Positions 1 through 8,132 are shown, numbered from the stretch's first letter. The stretch is DNA of 64,000 nucleotides from Streptomyces sp. NBC_01571 (GCF_026339875.1 NZ_JAPEPZ010000003.1:186001-250000), one strand, 5' to 3'. Notes: generated from the letters alone by a model not told the origin. Numbers and translations are program-made.

Positions 1-399
1 CAGGCCACTGTGGAACCGGGAGACGAACTCCAGGCCGGGAGCCGCCTCCCTGGCCGCTGCCAGGACGCGTGGCCCGGTGGAGCCGTGGAGCGCGACGTCG
101 ACGATCAAAGGGCGGGCGTTCCCCTCGGCCGGGGTCTGCTCCAGTTCCCGGCCCAGCTGTTCCTGGGCGGCCAGAACATGCCGCACGACGGGCAGCAGCC
201 GCTGCCCCTCGCAGGTCAGGGCCACATGCCGGGTGTCCCGCTCGAACAAGGCCCTGCCCCACACCCGTTCCAGGTGCCGGATGTCCCGGCTGAGTGCCTG
301 CTGCGCGACGAACAGCCGGGCGGCGGCCCGGGTGAAGTGCAGCTCCTCGGCGACGGCCACGAAGGCGCGCAGCAGCCTGGGGTTGATGTCATGACGCAC
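1..399 (-). CDS. LysR-family transcriptional regulator, N-terminal part (cut by window edge)
   Basis: The reverse strand from a GTG at 399 reads a classic LysR N-terminus: RHDINPRLLRAFVAVAEELH followed by FTRAAARLFVAQQALSRDI, the winged helix-turn-helix, then the linker helix and the start of the effector domain. Only 133 codons are inside the window; the family is about 300 residues, so the C-terminal effector-binding part lies outside. It converges with nothing visible and stands just downstream of the aminotransferase-like gene on the same strand. LysR proteins usually control a neighbouring operon in response to a pathway metabolite. Whether this one controls the cluster cannot be told from here. 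Confidence 0.88.
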   Translation of the reverse strand, partial: MRHDINPRLLRAFVAVAEELHFTRAAARLFVAQQALSRDIRHLERVWGRALFERDTRHVALTCEGQRLLPVVRHVLAAQEQLGRELEQTPAEGNARPLIVDVALHGSTGPRVLAAAREAAPGLEFVSRFHSGL

Positions 400-429
400 G
401 CCCCCATTCTCACCACGGGCGTTGCGGGG

Positions 430-1758
430 TCAGGGCGTGGGGCACAGGGTCAGGTGGCGGCGAGTGGGCGGGCGGGGGCCGGGTGCCGGAGCGGGGGCGG
501 TGCCGCGGGCGGCCGGGTGGGGGCCGGCGGGGTGCGGGCGTTCCTCGCGGACGACGGCCTGCAGGGCGTGGCCGAAGCGGGTGATGTCGTCGGGGGTGGT
601 GCCGTGGTGGAGGGATGCGCGCAGGGCGGTGCCCGCGGGGTGGTCCAGGAGCGGGATCTCCTGCGCGACCGTCTTCCACAAGGCGACGCCGCGGGCCGCG
701 AGTTGACGGCGCACGAGCGCGGCGGGCAGCTCCCGGTGGCGGAAGGCGAGGATGCCGGACTGGACCAGGCCGGGCGTGATCAGTTCGGTGCCGGGTGTCT
801 CCTCGACGGCGGCACGCAGGGCGGGCAGCAGCCGCAGCCCGTCGTGTCCGGCGGGCCCGGTGAGGGTCGCCGCGTGGTGGGCCAGGGCGGCGTTGAGGCC
901 CGCGACGGCCGCGTTCTGCGGCGGGGGGCGGTGCGCGGCGGCCTCCTCGAACGTGTCCCGCAACCGGGGTGCCAGGTAGGCGAATCCGACGTCGTGGGGG
1001 CCGCGCAGGAACCTCCAGCCGTCGCCGGTCAGCAGATGGCATCCGATGCGGGCGGCGTCCACGGGGAGCTGGCCGGCGGCGTAGGAGGCGTCGACGGCGT
1101 ACAGGCACCGGTGCGGGGCGAGGATCCGCCCGATGGTCTCGACCGGGTTGACGATGCCGCGGCCGGAGGGGACGTGGACGACCGAGACGAGGGCGACGTC
1201 GTCGTCGATGTGCCGGGCCATCCATTCCAGGTCCAGGTCTCCGTCCTCGCGCAGCGGGACGACCTCGAGCCGGCAGCGGGTGCGGTCGCGCAGGGCGTAC
1301 AGGGCCGTCAGGTTGGCCACCCCCTCGTAGGGGGTCGTCCAGATCCGGTCGCCGCGGCCGGGGCCGAGTCGGCGGACCAGCGCGTCGAAGGCGGTGGCCG
1401 CGTCCGTGACGACGGCGGTGTCGGCGGCCGGGACGCCGAGCAGGGCGCCGAGACGGTCGTGGATCTCGGTGCGCAGGACGTGTTCGAGGTGTTCCTCGAG
1501 TTCGTGCGGCCCGTAACGGTCCTCACGGGCCGCGCAGTCGGCGACGAGTGCGCGTACGGCGGCGGGCATACGGCCCCAGCCTGCCGTGTCCAGATGGACC
1601 GTCCGGCCGCCCGGGCCGCCCGCCGCGTTCCGGTCGTCCCGGCTGCTGCGGTCCGTGCGGTCACTCCGGTCACTCCGGTCACTCCGGTCCGTGCGGTCGC
1701 TCGTGGGCGCGTAGTCCCTTCGGTCCTTCTGATCCGTGGATGACGGCGTCGCGTTCAT
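430..1758 (-). CDS. Class V aminotransferase/cysteine-desulfurase-fold protein with PLP lysine replaced by Arg
   Basis: This 442-residue protein has the PLP fold type I class V pattern: substrate region near residues 35-60, PLP-phosphate and Asp regions in the middle (VDASYAAGQLPVD), then the block that normally carries the Schiff-base lysine. Family members read GRK(F/Y)LRGPRGTGF; here the block is GDGWRFLRGPHDVGF, so residue 249 is Arg (codon AGG at 1014-1012) instead of Lys. One G-to-A change would restore AAG. The start at 1758 is chosen for its GGGGGAGG ribosome site; an upstream ATG at 1836 has none. Residues about 15-35 are a low-complexity DRTDRSDRSD stretch encoded by a 9-bp repeat. 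Without the lysine it may not be a normal PLP enzyme and could be a binding or scaffold protein. The family is clear but the reaction is unknown. Confidence 0.8.
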   Translation of the reverse strand: MNATPSSTDQKDRRDYAPTSDRTDRSDRSDRSDRTDRSSRDDRNAAGGPGGRTVHLDTAGWGRMPAAVRALVADCAAREDRYGPHELEEHLEHVLRTEIHDRLGALLGVPAADTAVVTDAATAFDALVRRLGPGRGDRIWTTPYEGVANLTALYALRDRTRCRLEVVPLREDGDLDLEWMARHIDDDVALVSVVHVPSGRGIVNPVETIGRILAPHRCLYAVDASYAAGQLPVDAARIGCHLLTGDGWRFLRGPHDVGFAYLAPRLRDTFEEAAAHRPPPQNAAVAGLNAALAHHAATLTGPAGHDGLRLLPALRAAVEETPGTELITPGLVQSGILAFRHRELPAALVRRQLAARGVALWKTVAQEIPLLDHPAGTALRASLHHGTTPDDITRFGHALQAVVREERPHPAGPHPAARGTAPAPAPGPRPPTRRHLTLCPTP

Positions 1759-1838
1759 TTCCGGGGCCTCCCCCCGCTGTCGGGGCCATCGGCTGCCAGG
1801 ACGCGGGGGCCGCTGTGCGCGACCCGCCACGAGCAAGC

Positions 1839-1869
1839 ATTGCCAACATGCTTGGCAATATGTTGCCTA
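1839..1869. promoter_or_regulatory. Three-half-site operator TTGCCAA-N5-TTGGCAA-N4-TTGCCTA (copy 1)
   Basis: A palindrome ATTGCCAA-N5-TTGGCAAT spans 1839-1859, followed after four bases by a third half-site TTGCCTA at 1863-1869. It lies in the divergent gap between the aminotransferase-like gene and the IGWP-repeat gene. The same alternating half-sites recur at 2078-2107 and 11475-11503. This is probably a binding site for one shared cluster regulator, whose identity is unknown. Confidence 0.7.
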
Positions 1870-2077
1870 GCGAGGGGTCGCGGTGGCAACGCCGACTCCG
1901 GCGGCGCTCTAGCGAAAGGGCCGCGAAAGCGCTGTTCACCCCCTCGGAACCGGGGCCGACCGGGCCCGGAAGTAGGGCCGTTGACAAACTTTGCCAGGCA
2001 TCCGCGCAGGCAGTTCCCCGTCTCTCGTGGGTCTCCAGCTCATCTCCAGCGAATGCCGAGCGGATCCCGAGTTCGCG

Positions 2078-2107
2078 TTGCCAAGCTTCTTGGCAAGAAA
2101 TTACCAA
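2078..2107. promoter_or_regulatory. Three-half-site operator (copy 2), directly before the IGWP-repeat gene
   Basis: TTGCCAA-N5-TTGGCAA at 2078-2096, then four bases, then TTACCAA at 2101-2107. It ends 34 bases before the ATG at 2142, so it must overlap or abut the promoter of that gene. The half-site order and spacing match copy 1. Apart from copies 1 and 2 and the 5' ends of the flanking genes, I see nothing in the gap 1759-2141. Confidence 0.72.
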
Positions 2108-2141
2108 CCCAGATTCGCCTCATTGCCACGGAGGAGCCGTC

Positions 2142-2759
2142 ATGAAGAACCTCGCCCGCATCGCCGTCACCACCGCCGCCGTCGCCTCCGCCGTCCTCAC
2201 CACCGGCGGCGTCAGCAGCGCCGCGCAGAGCATCGGCCGGCCCCAGTCGGCGGGCACCACGGTCTCCTCCGCCATCGGGTGGCCGGCCGCCGCCGTCACC
2301 TACGCCGACGACACCAACATCGGCTGGCCCAAGGCGACCTACACCACCGCCACGGGCGACATCGGCTGGCCCAAGGCGACCACCGCCATCGCCGCCACGG
2401 ACGACATCGGCTGGCCCAAGACGGTCACCGTCGCGGCCGACGACACCAACATCGGCTGGCCCAAGACGGTCACCGCCATCGCCGCCACGGACGACATCGG
2501 CTGGCCCAAGACGGTCACCGCCGCGGCCGACGACACCAACATCGGCTGGCCCAAGACGGTCACCGCCATCGCCGCCACGGACGACATCGGCTGGCCCAAG
2601 ACGGTCACCGCCGCGGCCGACGACACCAACATCGGCTGGCCCAAGACGGTCACCGCCATCGCCGCCACGGACGACATCGGCTGGCCCAAGACGGTCACCG
2701 CCGCGGCCGACGACACCAACATCGGCTGGCCCAAGACGGTCACCGTCGCGGCCGTCTGA
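2142..2759 (+). CDS. Secreted tandem-repeat protein with eleven IGWP(K) units
   Basis: The ATG at 2142 follows GGAGGAG. The 205-residue product starts with a Sec-type signal: MKNLARIAV, a hydrophobic Ala/Val/Leu stretch to about residue 24, then a likely cleavage after SSAA. After a short linker come eleven IGWP motifs, almost all 15 residues apart. From the fourth on, two unit types alternate strictly, IGWPKTVTAIAATDD and IGWPKTVTAAADDTN, encoded by a nearly perfect 90-bp DNA repeat. There is no Cys, no enzymatic motif and no membrane anchor. It could be a secreted structural or binding protein, or a multi-core peptide precursor released by proteolysis. It matches no family I know. The operator immediately upstream is shared with the NRPS gene, which suggests co-regulation with the pathway. 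Confidence 0.85.
   Translation: MKNLARIAVTTAAVASAVLTTGGVSSAAQSIGRPQSAGTTVSSAIGWPAAAVTYADDTNIGWPKATYTTATGDIGWPKATTAIAATDDIGWPKTVTVAADDTNIGWPKTVTAIAATDDIGWPKTVTAAADDTNIGWPKTVTAIAATDDIGWPKTVTAAADDTNIGWPKTVTAIAATDDIGWPKTVTAAADDTNIGWPKTVTVAAV
2404..2745. repeat. 90-bp in-frame tandem repeat (2 x 45 bp) inside the IGWP-repeat gene
   Basis: The block beginning CCAAGACGGTCACCGCC recurs at 2461, 2551 and 2641 with essentially no base differences, including silent positions. Each 90-bp unit holds two 45-bp subunits. The near identity at the DNA level shows recent expansion by slippage or unequal crossing over, so copy number is likely to vary between strains. Confidence 0.92.
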
Positions 2760-2841
2760 CGGGCAGGGATGCCCTCACCGACCACAGGCCCGCTGCGATC
2801 CGCTCACCCACCGGGCCCCGCCGAGCCAACCGAATCTTGAG

Positions 2842-2870
2842 GCCCCCGCCGGCAGTGCCGTGGCGGGGGC
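2842..2870. terminator. Hairpin terminator after the IGWP-repeat gene
   Basis: GCCCCCGCC at 2842-2850 pairs perfectly with GGCGGGGGC at 2862-2870 around an 11-base loop, followed by TTC. It sits about 80 bp past the stop codon and before the carrier-protein gene, so it probably ends the repeat-gene transcript. Confidence 0.65.
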
Positions 2871-2998
2871 TTCGGTCGTGTGCCGGCCGATCGCGGCGGC
2901 CGGCCTGAGCAGGCGTCCACGGCGGCTCGAGCGGGATCCGGCACGGTGCTGCTCGGAGCACCGCTCCCCCTCTCCCGTGTCCGGAAGGAAGTCGCCCG

Positions 2999-3322
2999 AT
3001 GGCCCACGTACCGTGGAACGCGAAATTCGAGGACGTACTGCGCCAGGGCCTGCCGGGGCTCGGCAAGGACAAGGAGCCCGCGGCCGACGTTCCGATGGAG
3101 GCCTACGGGCTGGACTCGATGGCACTCATCGGCATCGTCGGCGCACTGGAGTCGGCGTTCCGGGTCAGCCTGGCCGGCCAGGTCGTCATCCCCGTGCACA
3201 CCCTGACCGTCGGTCAGCTGTGGGGCATCCTCTCCGCCGCGCTGCAGCCGGCCTGGGACGAGAGCCGGCCCTCGGCAGCCGGCCGGCGTACACGTGACCT
3301 GGGTCCCTGGGCCGTCGCCTGA
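2999..3322 (+). CDS. Stand-alone acyl/peptidyl carrier protein
   Basis: This 107-residue protein has a carrier-protein core. The motif YGLDSMALIGIVGALE carries Ser40 as the predicted phosphopantetheine attachment site, followed by the helix III region (VHTLTVGQLWGIL). The ATG at 2999 follows GGAAGGAAG. The C-terminal tail (about 25 residues) is Arg/Pro rich and not part of the domain. The LDSM form suggests a peptidyl or aminoacyl rather than fatty-acid carrier, but this is only a tendency. A lone carrier close to an NRPS lacking a working C domain and a separate condensation-like protein could be the shuttle on which the amino acid is held. A strong hairpin lies upstream, so it probably has its own promoter. 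Confidence 0.85.
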   Translation: MAHVPWNAKFEDVLRQGLPGLGKDKEPAADVPMEAYGLDSMALIGIVGALESAFRVSLAGQVVIPVHTLTVGQLWGILSAALQPAWDESRPSAAGRRTRDLGPWAVA

Positions 3323-3475
3323 CCGCTGCCAAACACGCCCGGCGCCGGCCGCAGCACCACTCCCCCGGACACTCCCGAGGACACGTGCGGCGACCCCTTC
3401 GACAGCGCTTCCCCCCTCGACAGCACCCCGGCGCCGGTGACGGTGCCGGGAACAGCCGGGAACAGCCGGGAACAA

Positions 3476-3509
3476 GGCCCCCGCGGGTCACAGGGCCGTG
3501 GCGGGGGCC
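3476..3509. terminator. Bidirectional hairpin between the carrier-protein and AAC(3)-like genes
   Basis: GGCCCCCGC at 3476-3484 pairs with GCGGGGGCC at 3501-3509. It overlaps the 3' end of the convergent AAC(3)-like gene (stop at 3488). Just upstream, a 10-bp unit containing CGGGAACAGC is repeated three times (about 3447-3475). Confidence 0.55.
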
Positions 3510-4369
3510 TCCCGTACGCCGGTCATGTTCGGTGCCACACCCCAGGCGCTCAGGTCGCGGTGCCGCTCCAGCCAGCCGCAGGCCAGGTCCACGAGTTCGG
3601 CGACCGGGCACAACAGGGCGCGGGTGGCGGCCAGGGGGCCCTCCCGGACCAGACCGGCGCGGGCGGCCCGGTCGCCGATGCGCGCGTAGTCACCCTCGTA
3701 CATGACGAGTTGGTCGCTGCCTTGCCAGACGGTGGCTCCCTCGTGTCCCGCGCGGGGCACCCGCATGCGGTGGACGCGGCGCCCCGGATAGGGGGTGAGG
3801 TGTTCGGCCAGGTGCAGGACGGTGCACTTGTCCCAGCCCACCCCGATCAGCAGGACCTTCGCGGCCGCACCGCCCAGCGCGGTCAGCGGGCTGCGCGCGC
3901 CCAGGCCGTAGGGCAGCGGGTGAGCGGCGAGCAGGGCGGGGGCGGCGGGGCCGGAGGCGGCCAGCGAGTAGAGCGGGTGCGTGGAGCGGTGGGCGCCGGG
4001 CAGGGTCCGTACGAATTCCGGGAAGCGGCCGAGGCGTGGCTGGACGGGGTGCACGTCCGGGTCGAACGGGGGCAGGGACGCCCTGATGTGGGGCCACCAC
4101 GTGGGGGGCACGGGCCGCTGGACCCAGGTCGCCGGGTCGGTCAGGTAGGTGGTGAAGGCGGGCACCACGAGGGTTCCCGACGCCCCGACGGTCTCCCGCA
4201 GGGCCCGCAGGAGGGCGACGGGACCGCCCACCGTCCAGCCCAGGGCGCTCAGCGAGGTGTGGACCATGACGACGTCACCGCGCTCGACGCCCAGGGCCCG
4301 CAGGTCCCGGGCCAGTTCGCGGCCGCTGTAGGGGCCGGGGGTGCGGGCATCGGCGGCGGGGTGCAGCAT
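3488..4369 (-). CDS. AAC(3)-family N-acetyltransferase
   Basis: This 293-residue protein has the length and blocks of the aminoglycoside 3-N-acetyltransferase family: an N-terminal ELARDLRALGVERGDVVMVH, the segment ALRETVGASGTLVVPAFT, the substrate loop RSTHPLYSLAASG, and GVGWDKCTVLHLAEH near residue 190. The start at 4369 is preceded by CGGAGG. The family transfers acetyl or other acyl groups from CoA to an amine; some members protect the producer, others are biosynthetic. It is probably co-transcribed with the MFS exporter upstream (69-bp gap) and, further up, the GNAT and JmjC genes. No aminoglycoside pathway is visible, so the substrate is more likely the cluster's own amino-bearing product or peptide. 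Confidence 0.88.
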   Translation of the reverse strand: MLHPAADARTPGPYSGRELARDLRALGVERGDVVMVHTSLSALGWTVGGPVALLRALRETVGASGTLVVPAFTTYLTDPATWVQRPVPPTWWPHIRASLPPFDPDVHPVQPRLGRFPEFVRTLPGAHRSTHPLYSLAASGPAAPALLAAHPLPYGLGARSPLTALGGAAAKVLLIGVGWDKCTVLHLAEHLTPYPGRRVHRMRVPRAGHEGATVWQGSDQLVMYEGDYARIGDRAARAGLVREGPLAATRALLCPVAELVDLACGWLERHRDLSAWGVAPNMTGVREAPATAL

Positions 4370-4437
4370 CCGTGCCTCCGGTATCTGCGGTGTCTGTGAT
4401 CTCTGCGCCGGCTTCGGCGTCTGCGCCGGCTCCGGGT

Positions 4438-5682
4438 TCAGTCCAGGGCGGGCTGGTCCGCGATGGGCCGGGGTGCCGGCACTTCGGCGGCGGAGGCGGC
4501 GGCCGCGCGTACCGCGGGCTGGACGAGGAGGGCCGCGGCGGTGAACAGGACCGCGGCCGCCGTCCAGCCGAGGCCGGAGCCGTGGCCGATGAACGCGGTC
4601 AGGATCAGCGGGCCGAGGATCGACTGCAGGCCGTGGTGGAGCTGGAAGGCGCCGAGGTACTCGCCGCGCCGGTCCTCGGGGGCCAGACCGATGCCGATGC
4701 CGAAGGACCCGGCCGCGTGCCACAGTTCGGCGCCGGTCATCACCACGAAGGCGGCACACACCAGGAATCCGGCCGTGAGGGTGTCGAGATGGCCGGTGGG
4801 GATCAGGAGCAGGCAGGACGCGGCCCCGGCCAGGCCCGCGCGGCGGGCGAGGCGGGCGGCGCCGGGCAGGTCGTCGCTGCCCCTGGCCGCCCGGACCTGG
4901 AGCAGTACGCACAGCACGGTGTTGAGTCCGATGAGCAGGGGGGTGAGCACGGTGGGCAGACCGGTGCCGACGACGATCCACAGCGGGATGGCCACCGCCA
5001 GCACGGAGTCGTGCAGCGACAGCACCGCGTTGACCGCGACGACCCGCAGGAACGGTCCGTCGCGCAGCGCCGTGAAGCGTCCCGCGGCGGGCGGGGCGGG
5101 GCGGGCGGCGGCTGCGGGCAGCCGGTGCACCAGCAGGCCCGCCACCACGAACGTGACGCCGTTGGCGAGCGGGATGACCTGCAGGACGCCACGGGTGCCG
5201 ACGGCGAGCAGGACCGCGGCGGCCAGGGTGCCCAGGCCCATGCTGGCGTTGCCGACGGAGCGGATGGCGGCGCGCGCGTTCACCCGGTCCTGGCCGGGGG
5301 CGAGTTCGGCGATCAGGGACATGAAGGAGGGGCCGGTGCCGAACTGCAGGGCGCCCACCGCCACCGCCAGGACGACGAACTGCCAGGCCGTGTGCACGGC
5401 GGGCAGCGCGAGGTAGCCGCAGCCCAGCCCGATGAGCAGCCAGGTCAGCAGCGGGCGTGCCCCGGTGCGGTCGGCGACCATGCCGAACAGCACCGAGGCG
5501 AGCAGCCCGGTCAGTCCGGCGGCGGACAGCGCCATGCCGATCTGGGCCGGGCTCAGGCCGGTGACCTGGGTGAGGTAGACCGCGGAGCCGGACATGTACA
5601 GGCCCACGCCGATGCCGTCGATGCCGTGCAGGACGGCGAGCTGCCGTGCGGGGCCTTGCAGACTGGCCGGGAACAGGGGCAT
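4438..5682 (-). CDS. MFS exporter (12-TM type)
   Basis: A 414-residue, strongly hydrophobic protein with about twelve membrane segments and the MFS loop 2-3 signature FGMVADRTGARPLLTW. The start at 5682 gives a sensible N-terminal tail before TM1. Family members use the proton gradient to export drugs or metabolites. It sits inside the minus-strand set peptide - JmjC - JmjC - GNAT - MFS - AAC(3), so the likeliest cargo is whatever that set makes or modifies. Confidence 0.85.
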   Translation of the reverse strand: MPLFPASLQGPARQLAVLHGIDGIGVGLYMSGSAVYLTQVTGLSPAQIGMALSAAGLTGLLASVLFGMVADRTGARPLLTWLLIGLGCGYLALPAVHTAWQFVVLAVAVGALQFGTGPSFMSLIAELAPGQDRVNARAAIRSVGNASMGLGTLAAAVLLAVGTRGVLQVIPLANGVTFVVAGLLVHRLPAAAARPAPPAAGRFTALRDGPFLRVVAVNAVLSLHDSVLAVAIPLWIVVGTGLPTVLTPLLIGLNTVLCVLLQVRAARGSDDLPGAARLARRAGLAGAASCLLLIPTGHLDTLTAGFLVCAAFVVMTGAELWHAAGSFGIGIGLAPEDRRGEYLGAFQLHHGLQSILGPLILTAFIGHGSGLGWTAAAVLFTAAALLVQPAVRAAAASAAEVPAPRPIADQPALD

Positions 5683-5767
5683 GCGCGCTCTCCGCTCGGT
5701 CGTACGGCTACGGCTACGGCTACGGGTTCGGGTTCGGGGTCGGGTTCGGGGTCGGGGTGGCGGCAGG

Positions 5768-6310
5768 TCAGGGGGTGGGCGGGCCGAGGGGGCGCAGGGC
5801 CGAGTAGAGGAGCTGGTCGTGCCAGGTGCCGGCGCGCCACTGGGCGCGGCGGACCCGGCCCTCCAGTTCGAAGCCGGCCTTCTCGGCGGCGCGTTGTTCG
5901 GCGAGGTTGTCCGCGTCGGTGCACACCTGGACGCGTTCGGCCCGGGTGTGGGTGAAGAGGTAGTCCACGAGCAGGCGCTGCGCCTGGGTTCCGATGCCCT
6001 GGCCGCGGTGGGCGGCGAACAGGCCGATCGCGATCTCCCAGCAGGCGGAGGTCTCCACGCGTCCCCACGCGCGGCGGAACCACTCGACGCGTCCGGCGAG
6101 GGTGCCGTCGACGGTGACGGACAGCATGTTCTCGTCACCGCCGAGCAGGCCTCGCTCGTCGAGCAGTCGGCGCAGCCGCAGGGCCGGCGTGTGCCCGAAC
6201 CACTGGTAGGGACCCGGTCCGTCGGGCCCGGCGAACTCCGTGTCGAACCGGTCGAGGTCCGCGGAGGTCACCGGGCGCAGCACGGTCGCCGGGCGCAGCA
6301 CCGGTCTCAT
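5768..6310 (-). CDS. GNAT N-acetyltransferase (RimJ/RimL-like)
   Basis: This 180-residue protein shows the GNAT core: beta strands around WEIAIGLFAAH, the acetyl-CoA loop HRGQGIGTQAQRLLVDYL (an R/QxxGxG/A motif) and the RimJ/L-type ending AEQRAAEKAGFELEGRVRRA. Its ATG overlaps the stop of the upstream JmjC gene as ATGA, so it is translationally coupled to it. GNATs of this subgroup acetylate N-terminal or side-chain amines of proteins, peptides or small molecules. Next to two peptide-type hydroxylases and a 45-aa peptide gene, a role in peptide tailoring or self-resistance is plausible. Confidence 0.88.
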   Translation of the reverse strand: MRPVLRPATVLRPVTSADLDRFDTEFAGPDGPGPYQWFGHTPALRLRRLLDERGLLGGDENMLSVTVDGTLAGRVEWFRRAWGRVETSACWEIAIGLFAAHRGQGIGTQAQRLLVDYLFTHTRAERVQVCTDADNLAEQRAAEKAGFELEGRVRRAQWRAGTWHDQLLYSALRPLGPPTP

Positions 6311-7275
6311 CCGAGGTGCCCGGCCTTGAGCCGTACGGCCTGTTTGAGCACCTGGGTCTCGTCCGCCGCGCCGAGGGTGCGGGTGAGCAGGGCGCGCAGC
6401 CGGGTGAGTCGTTCGGCCAGGGACAGTTCGTGGTGGTGCCGGGTGAGGGCCTCGAACTCGGGCAGGCCGAGGAGTTCGGCGAGGAAGACGTTGGCGAGGT
6501 CCTGGGGGGTGGGTTCCTCGATGGTGACGGCGATGTGGAGGGAGGTGCCGATGCGGGCGGTGGCGGAGTGCGGGGTGCCGTGCGGCATGTAGAGCACGTC
6601 GCCGGGGCGCAGGGTGACCTCCATGCGCCGGTCGTACGGGATGACGCCGCCGGTGTAGCGGTCGGAGTCGCTGGTCGAGGTCTCGTCGAGCCGGCCCACC
6701 ACCCAGTCCTTGACGCCGGCGATCTGCAGGACGAGGACGTGGGAGCCGTCCATGTGGGCGGCGATGGCGGTCTTGCCGGGCGGGCTGAGGAAGACGAACG
6801 ACTCGAGTTCGGCGCGGAATTCGGGTGCCAGTGCCTGTACGAGGGCGCGCAGGCGGGGGTGCCAGTGTTCGGGCTGGCTGAACTTGAAGGTGCCGCCGGC
6901 GGCGAAGTCCGCCTTGATCTGGGCGGGGTTGATGTAGCCGGGGACGTGGTGGCCGACGATGGTGCGTGAGCGTGTCATCTCGGAGACGGCGGTGCGCACG
7001 CCTTCGTCGAAGGCGGTGAAGTAGGGGCGGATCAGCAGCCCGCAGTCCACCTCCTCCCACATCTCCTGCTCGGTGATCAGGCCGGTCAGGTCGGCCGAGG
7101 CGCGGAAGACGGCGGGCTGGGTGGCCCAGTGGTCGCGGAAGAACGCGTCGGTGTCGCCGACCAGGTCCTTGAGGGCGATCCGGGCGGCCGGTGTTGCCGA
7201 AGTGGCCTGTGCGGCAAGGGCGTTGGGGGTGTCGTCGGCGTCGGGGGTGTTCCGGCTCTTCTGGGTGGTGGTCAT
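6307..7275 (-). CDS. JmjC/cupin_4 Fe(II)/2-oxoglutarate oxygenase A
   Basis: This 322-residue protein is of the JmjC (cupin_4) hydroxylase type. The iron triad is visible: H174-x-D176 in IAAHMDGSHV and a distal His (H236) in VLYMPHGTPHSA. The N-terminal part (FFRDHWATQPAVFR) matches the family entry region, and a C-terminal helical dimerisation-like region follows residue 250. The first 30 residues are Thr/Ala-rich. It overlaps its neighbours by four bases on both sides, so three genes are translated as one unit. Bacterial relatives such as the ribosomal-protein oxygenases hydroxylate side chains of protein substrates, so a peptide substrate is a reasonable guess here. It shares layout and motifs with the next gene, most likely an old duplication. 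Confidence 0.9.
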   Translation of the reverse strand: MTTTQKSRNTPDADDTPNALAAQATSATPAARIALKDLVGDTDAFFRDHWATQPAVFRASADLTGLITEQEMWEEVDCGLLIRPYFTAFDEGVRTAVSEMTRSRTIVGHHVPGYINPAQIKADFAAGGTFKFSQPEHWHPRLRALVQALAPEFRAELESFVFLSPPGKTAIAAHMDGSHVLVLQIAGVKDWVVGRLDETSTSDSDRYTGGVIPYDRRMEVTLRPGDVLYMPHGTPHSATARIGTSLHIAVTIEEPTPQDLANVFLAELLGLPEFEALTRHHHELSLAERLTRLRALLTRTLGAADETQVLKQAVRLKAGHLG

Positions 7276-8132
7276 CCTGTCACCTCCCGCATGGCGGTGA
7301 GGGCGGCGTGGGCCCAGGTGTCGTCGTCGAGGTGGCGGGTGTGCGCGAGCAGGGCGGTGCGGACCTGCTCGGTGCGCTGTTCGAGGGTGGTGGTGTGGAA
7401 GCGGTGGGCCAGGTCGGAGTCCGCGTCCAGGAGGTGGCGGCCGAGCGCTTCGAGGAGGTCGTCGGGGGTGGGTTCGGTGAGGGTGAAGGTGAGGTGGAGG
7501 GAGTCGCCGTCGCGGGCGATGGCGTCGTGGGGCCAGCCGTGCGGCAGGTAGAGCACGTCACCGGGTTCCAGGACGAAGGTGTGGGTGGGGTGGGCGGCGT
7601 CGACGTCGAGGCCCGCGTCGGCACGGACCTGCTGCGAGCCGGCGTACAGCTGCCATTCCTTGCGGCCTTCGAGCTGGAGGGCGACGACGTGGGAGGCGTC
7701 GCGGTGCGGGAGCATGCCGCGGCTCTCGGGCGGGGTCCAGAAGACGTAGGAGGCCACCGCGACCGGGGCGGCGGCCTGGAGCTGTTCGACGACGGTGCGG
7801 GTGGGGCGGTGCCAGTCGGAGAGCTGGTTGAGCTTGAGGGTGCCGCCGGCCGACATCAGCCGGTGGACGGCCGCGGCGTCGGGGAAGCCGGGGCGCTGGT
7901 GCCCGATGACGTCCCGGGAGCGGGTGTAGGCGCTTTCCGGCGGTACGGCTCCGTGGCGCAGCACCGAGAAGTAGGGCCAGCGCAGCAGGCTGGCGTCCAG
8001 CTTCTGTTCGATGAAGGCGGAGGAGAGGTGGTCGGCGGGATCGACCGCGCCGCGGAGGATCCTGAATTCCTTGTTCCATGCGTCGGCGAAGATTCCCTCG
8101 CCGCGCAGAGTGTCCACGAGCGACGTGTTCAA
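7272..8132 (-). CDS. JmjC/cupin_4 Fe(II)/2-oxoglutarate oxygenase B
   Basis: This 286-residue paralogue of the preceding oxygenase has the iron ligands H143-x-D145 in MLPHRDASHVV and H202 in YLPHGWPHDA. The start is taken at TTG 8132; the frame is open further upstream, with no ATG or GTG nearer, so the true start is uncertain by a few tens of residues. It stands first after the 45-aa peptide gene (about 97 bp gap) and overlaps oxygenase A by ATGA. The pair could act in sequence on one peptide or form a heterodimer; which it is cannot be read from the sequence. Confidence 0.88.
   Translation of the reverse strand: MNTSLVDTLRGEGIFADAWNKEFRILRGAVDPADHLSSAFIEQKLDASLLRWPYFSVLRHGAVPPESAYTRSRDVIGHQRPGFPDAAAVHRLMSAGGTLKLNQLSDWHRPTRTVVEQLQAAAPVAVASYVFWTPPESRGMLPHRDASHVVALQLEGRKEWQLYAGSQQVRADAGLDVDAAHPTHTFVLEPGDVLYLPHGWPHDAIARDGDSLHLTFTLTEPTPDDLLEALGRHLLDADSDLAHRFHTTTLEQRTEQVRTALLAHTRHLDDDTWAHAALTAMREVTG

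Noticed and set aside
1981..2000. TTGACA followed by TTTGCCAGG as a fourth operator or a -35 box
   Set aside because: The half-sites do not match the order or spacing of the three operators, and no convincing -10 follows.
2404..2745. Possible CRISPR-like or regulatory repeat
   Set aside because: Period is 45/90 bp and the repeat is in frame with a good start, ribosome site and signal peptide, so it is coding.
3437..4399. 320-codon plus-strand frame over the AAC(3)-like gene
   Set aside because: Shadow frame; the minus strand has an intact acetyltransferase with a ribosome site.
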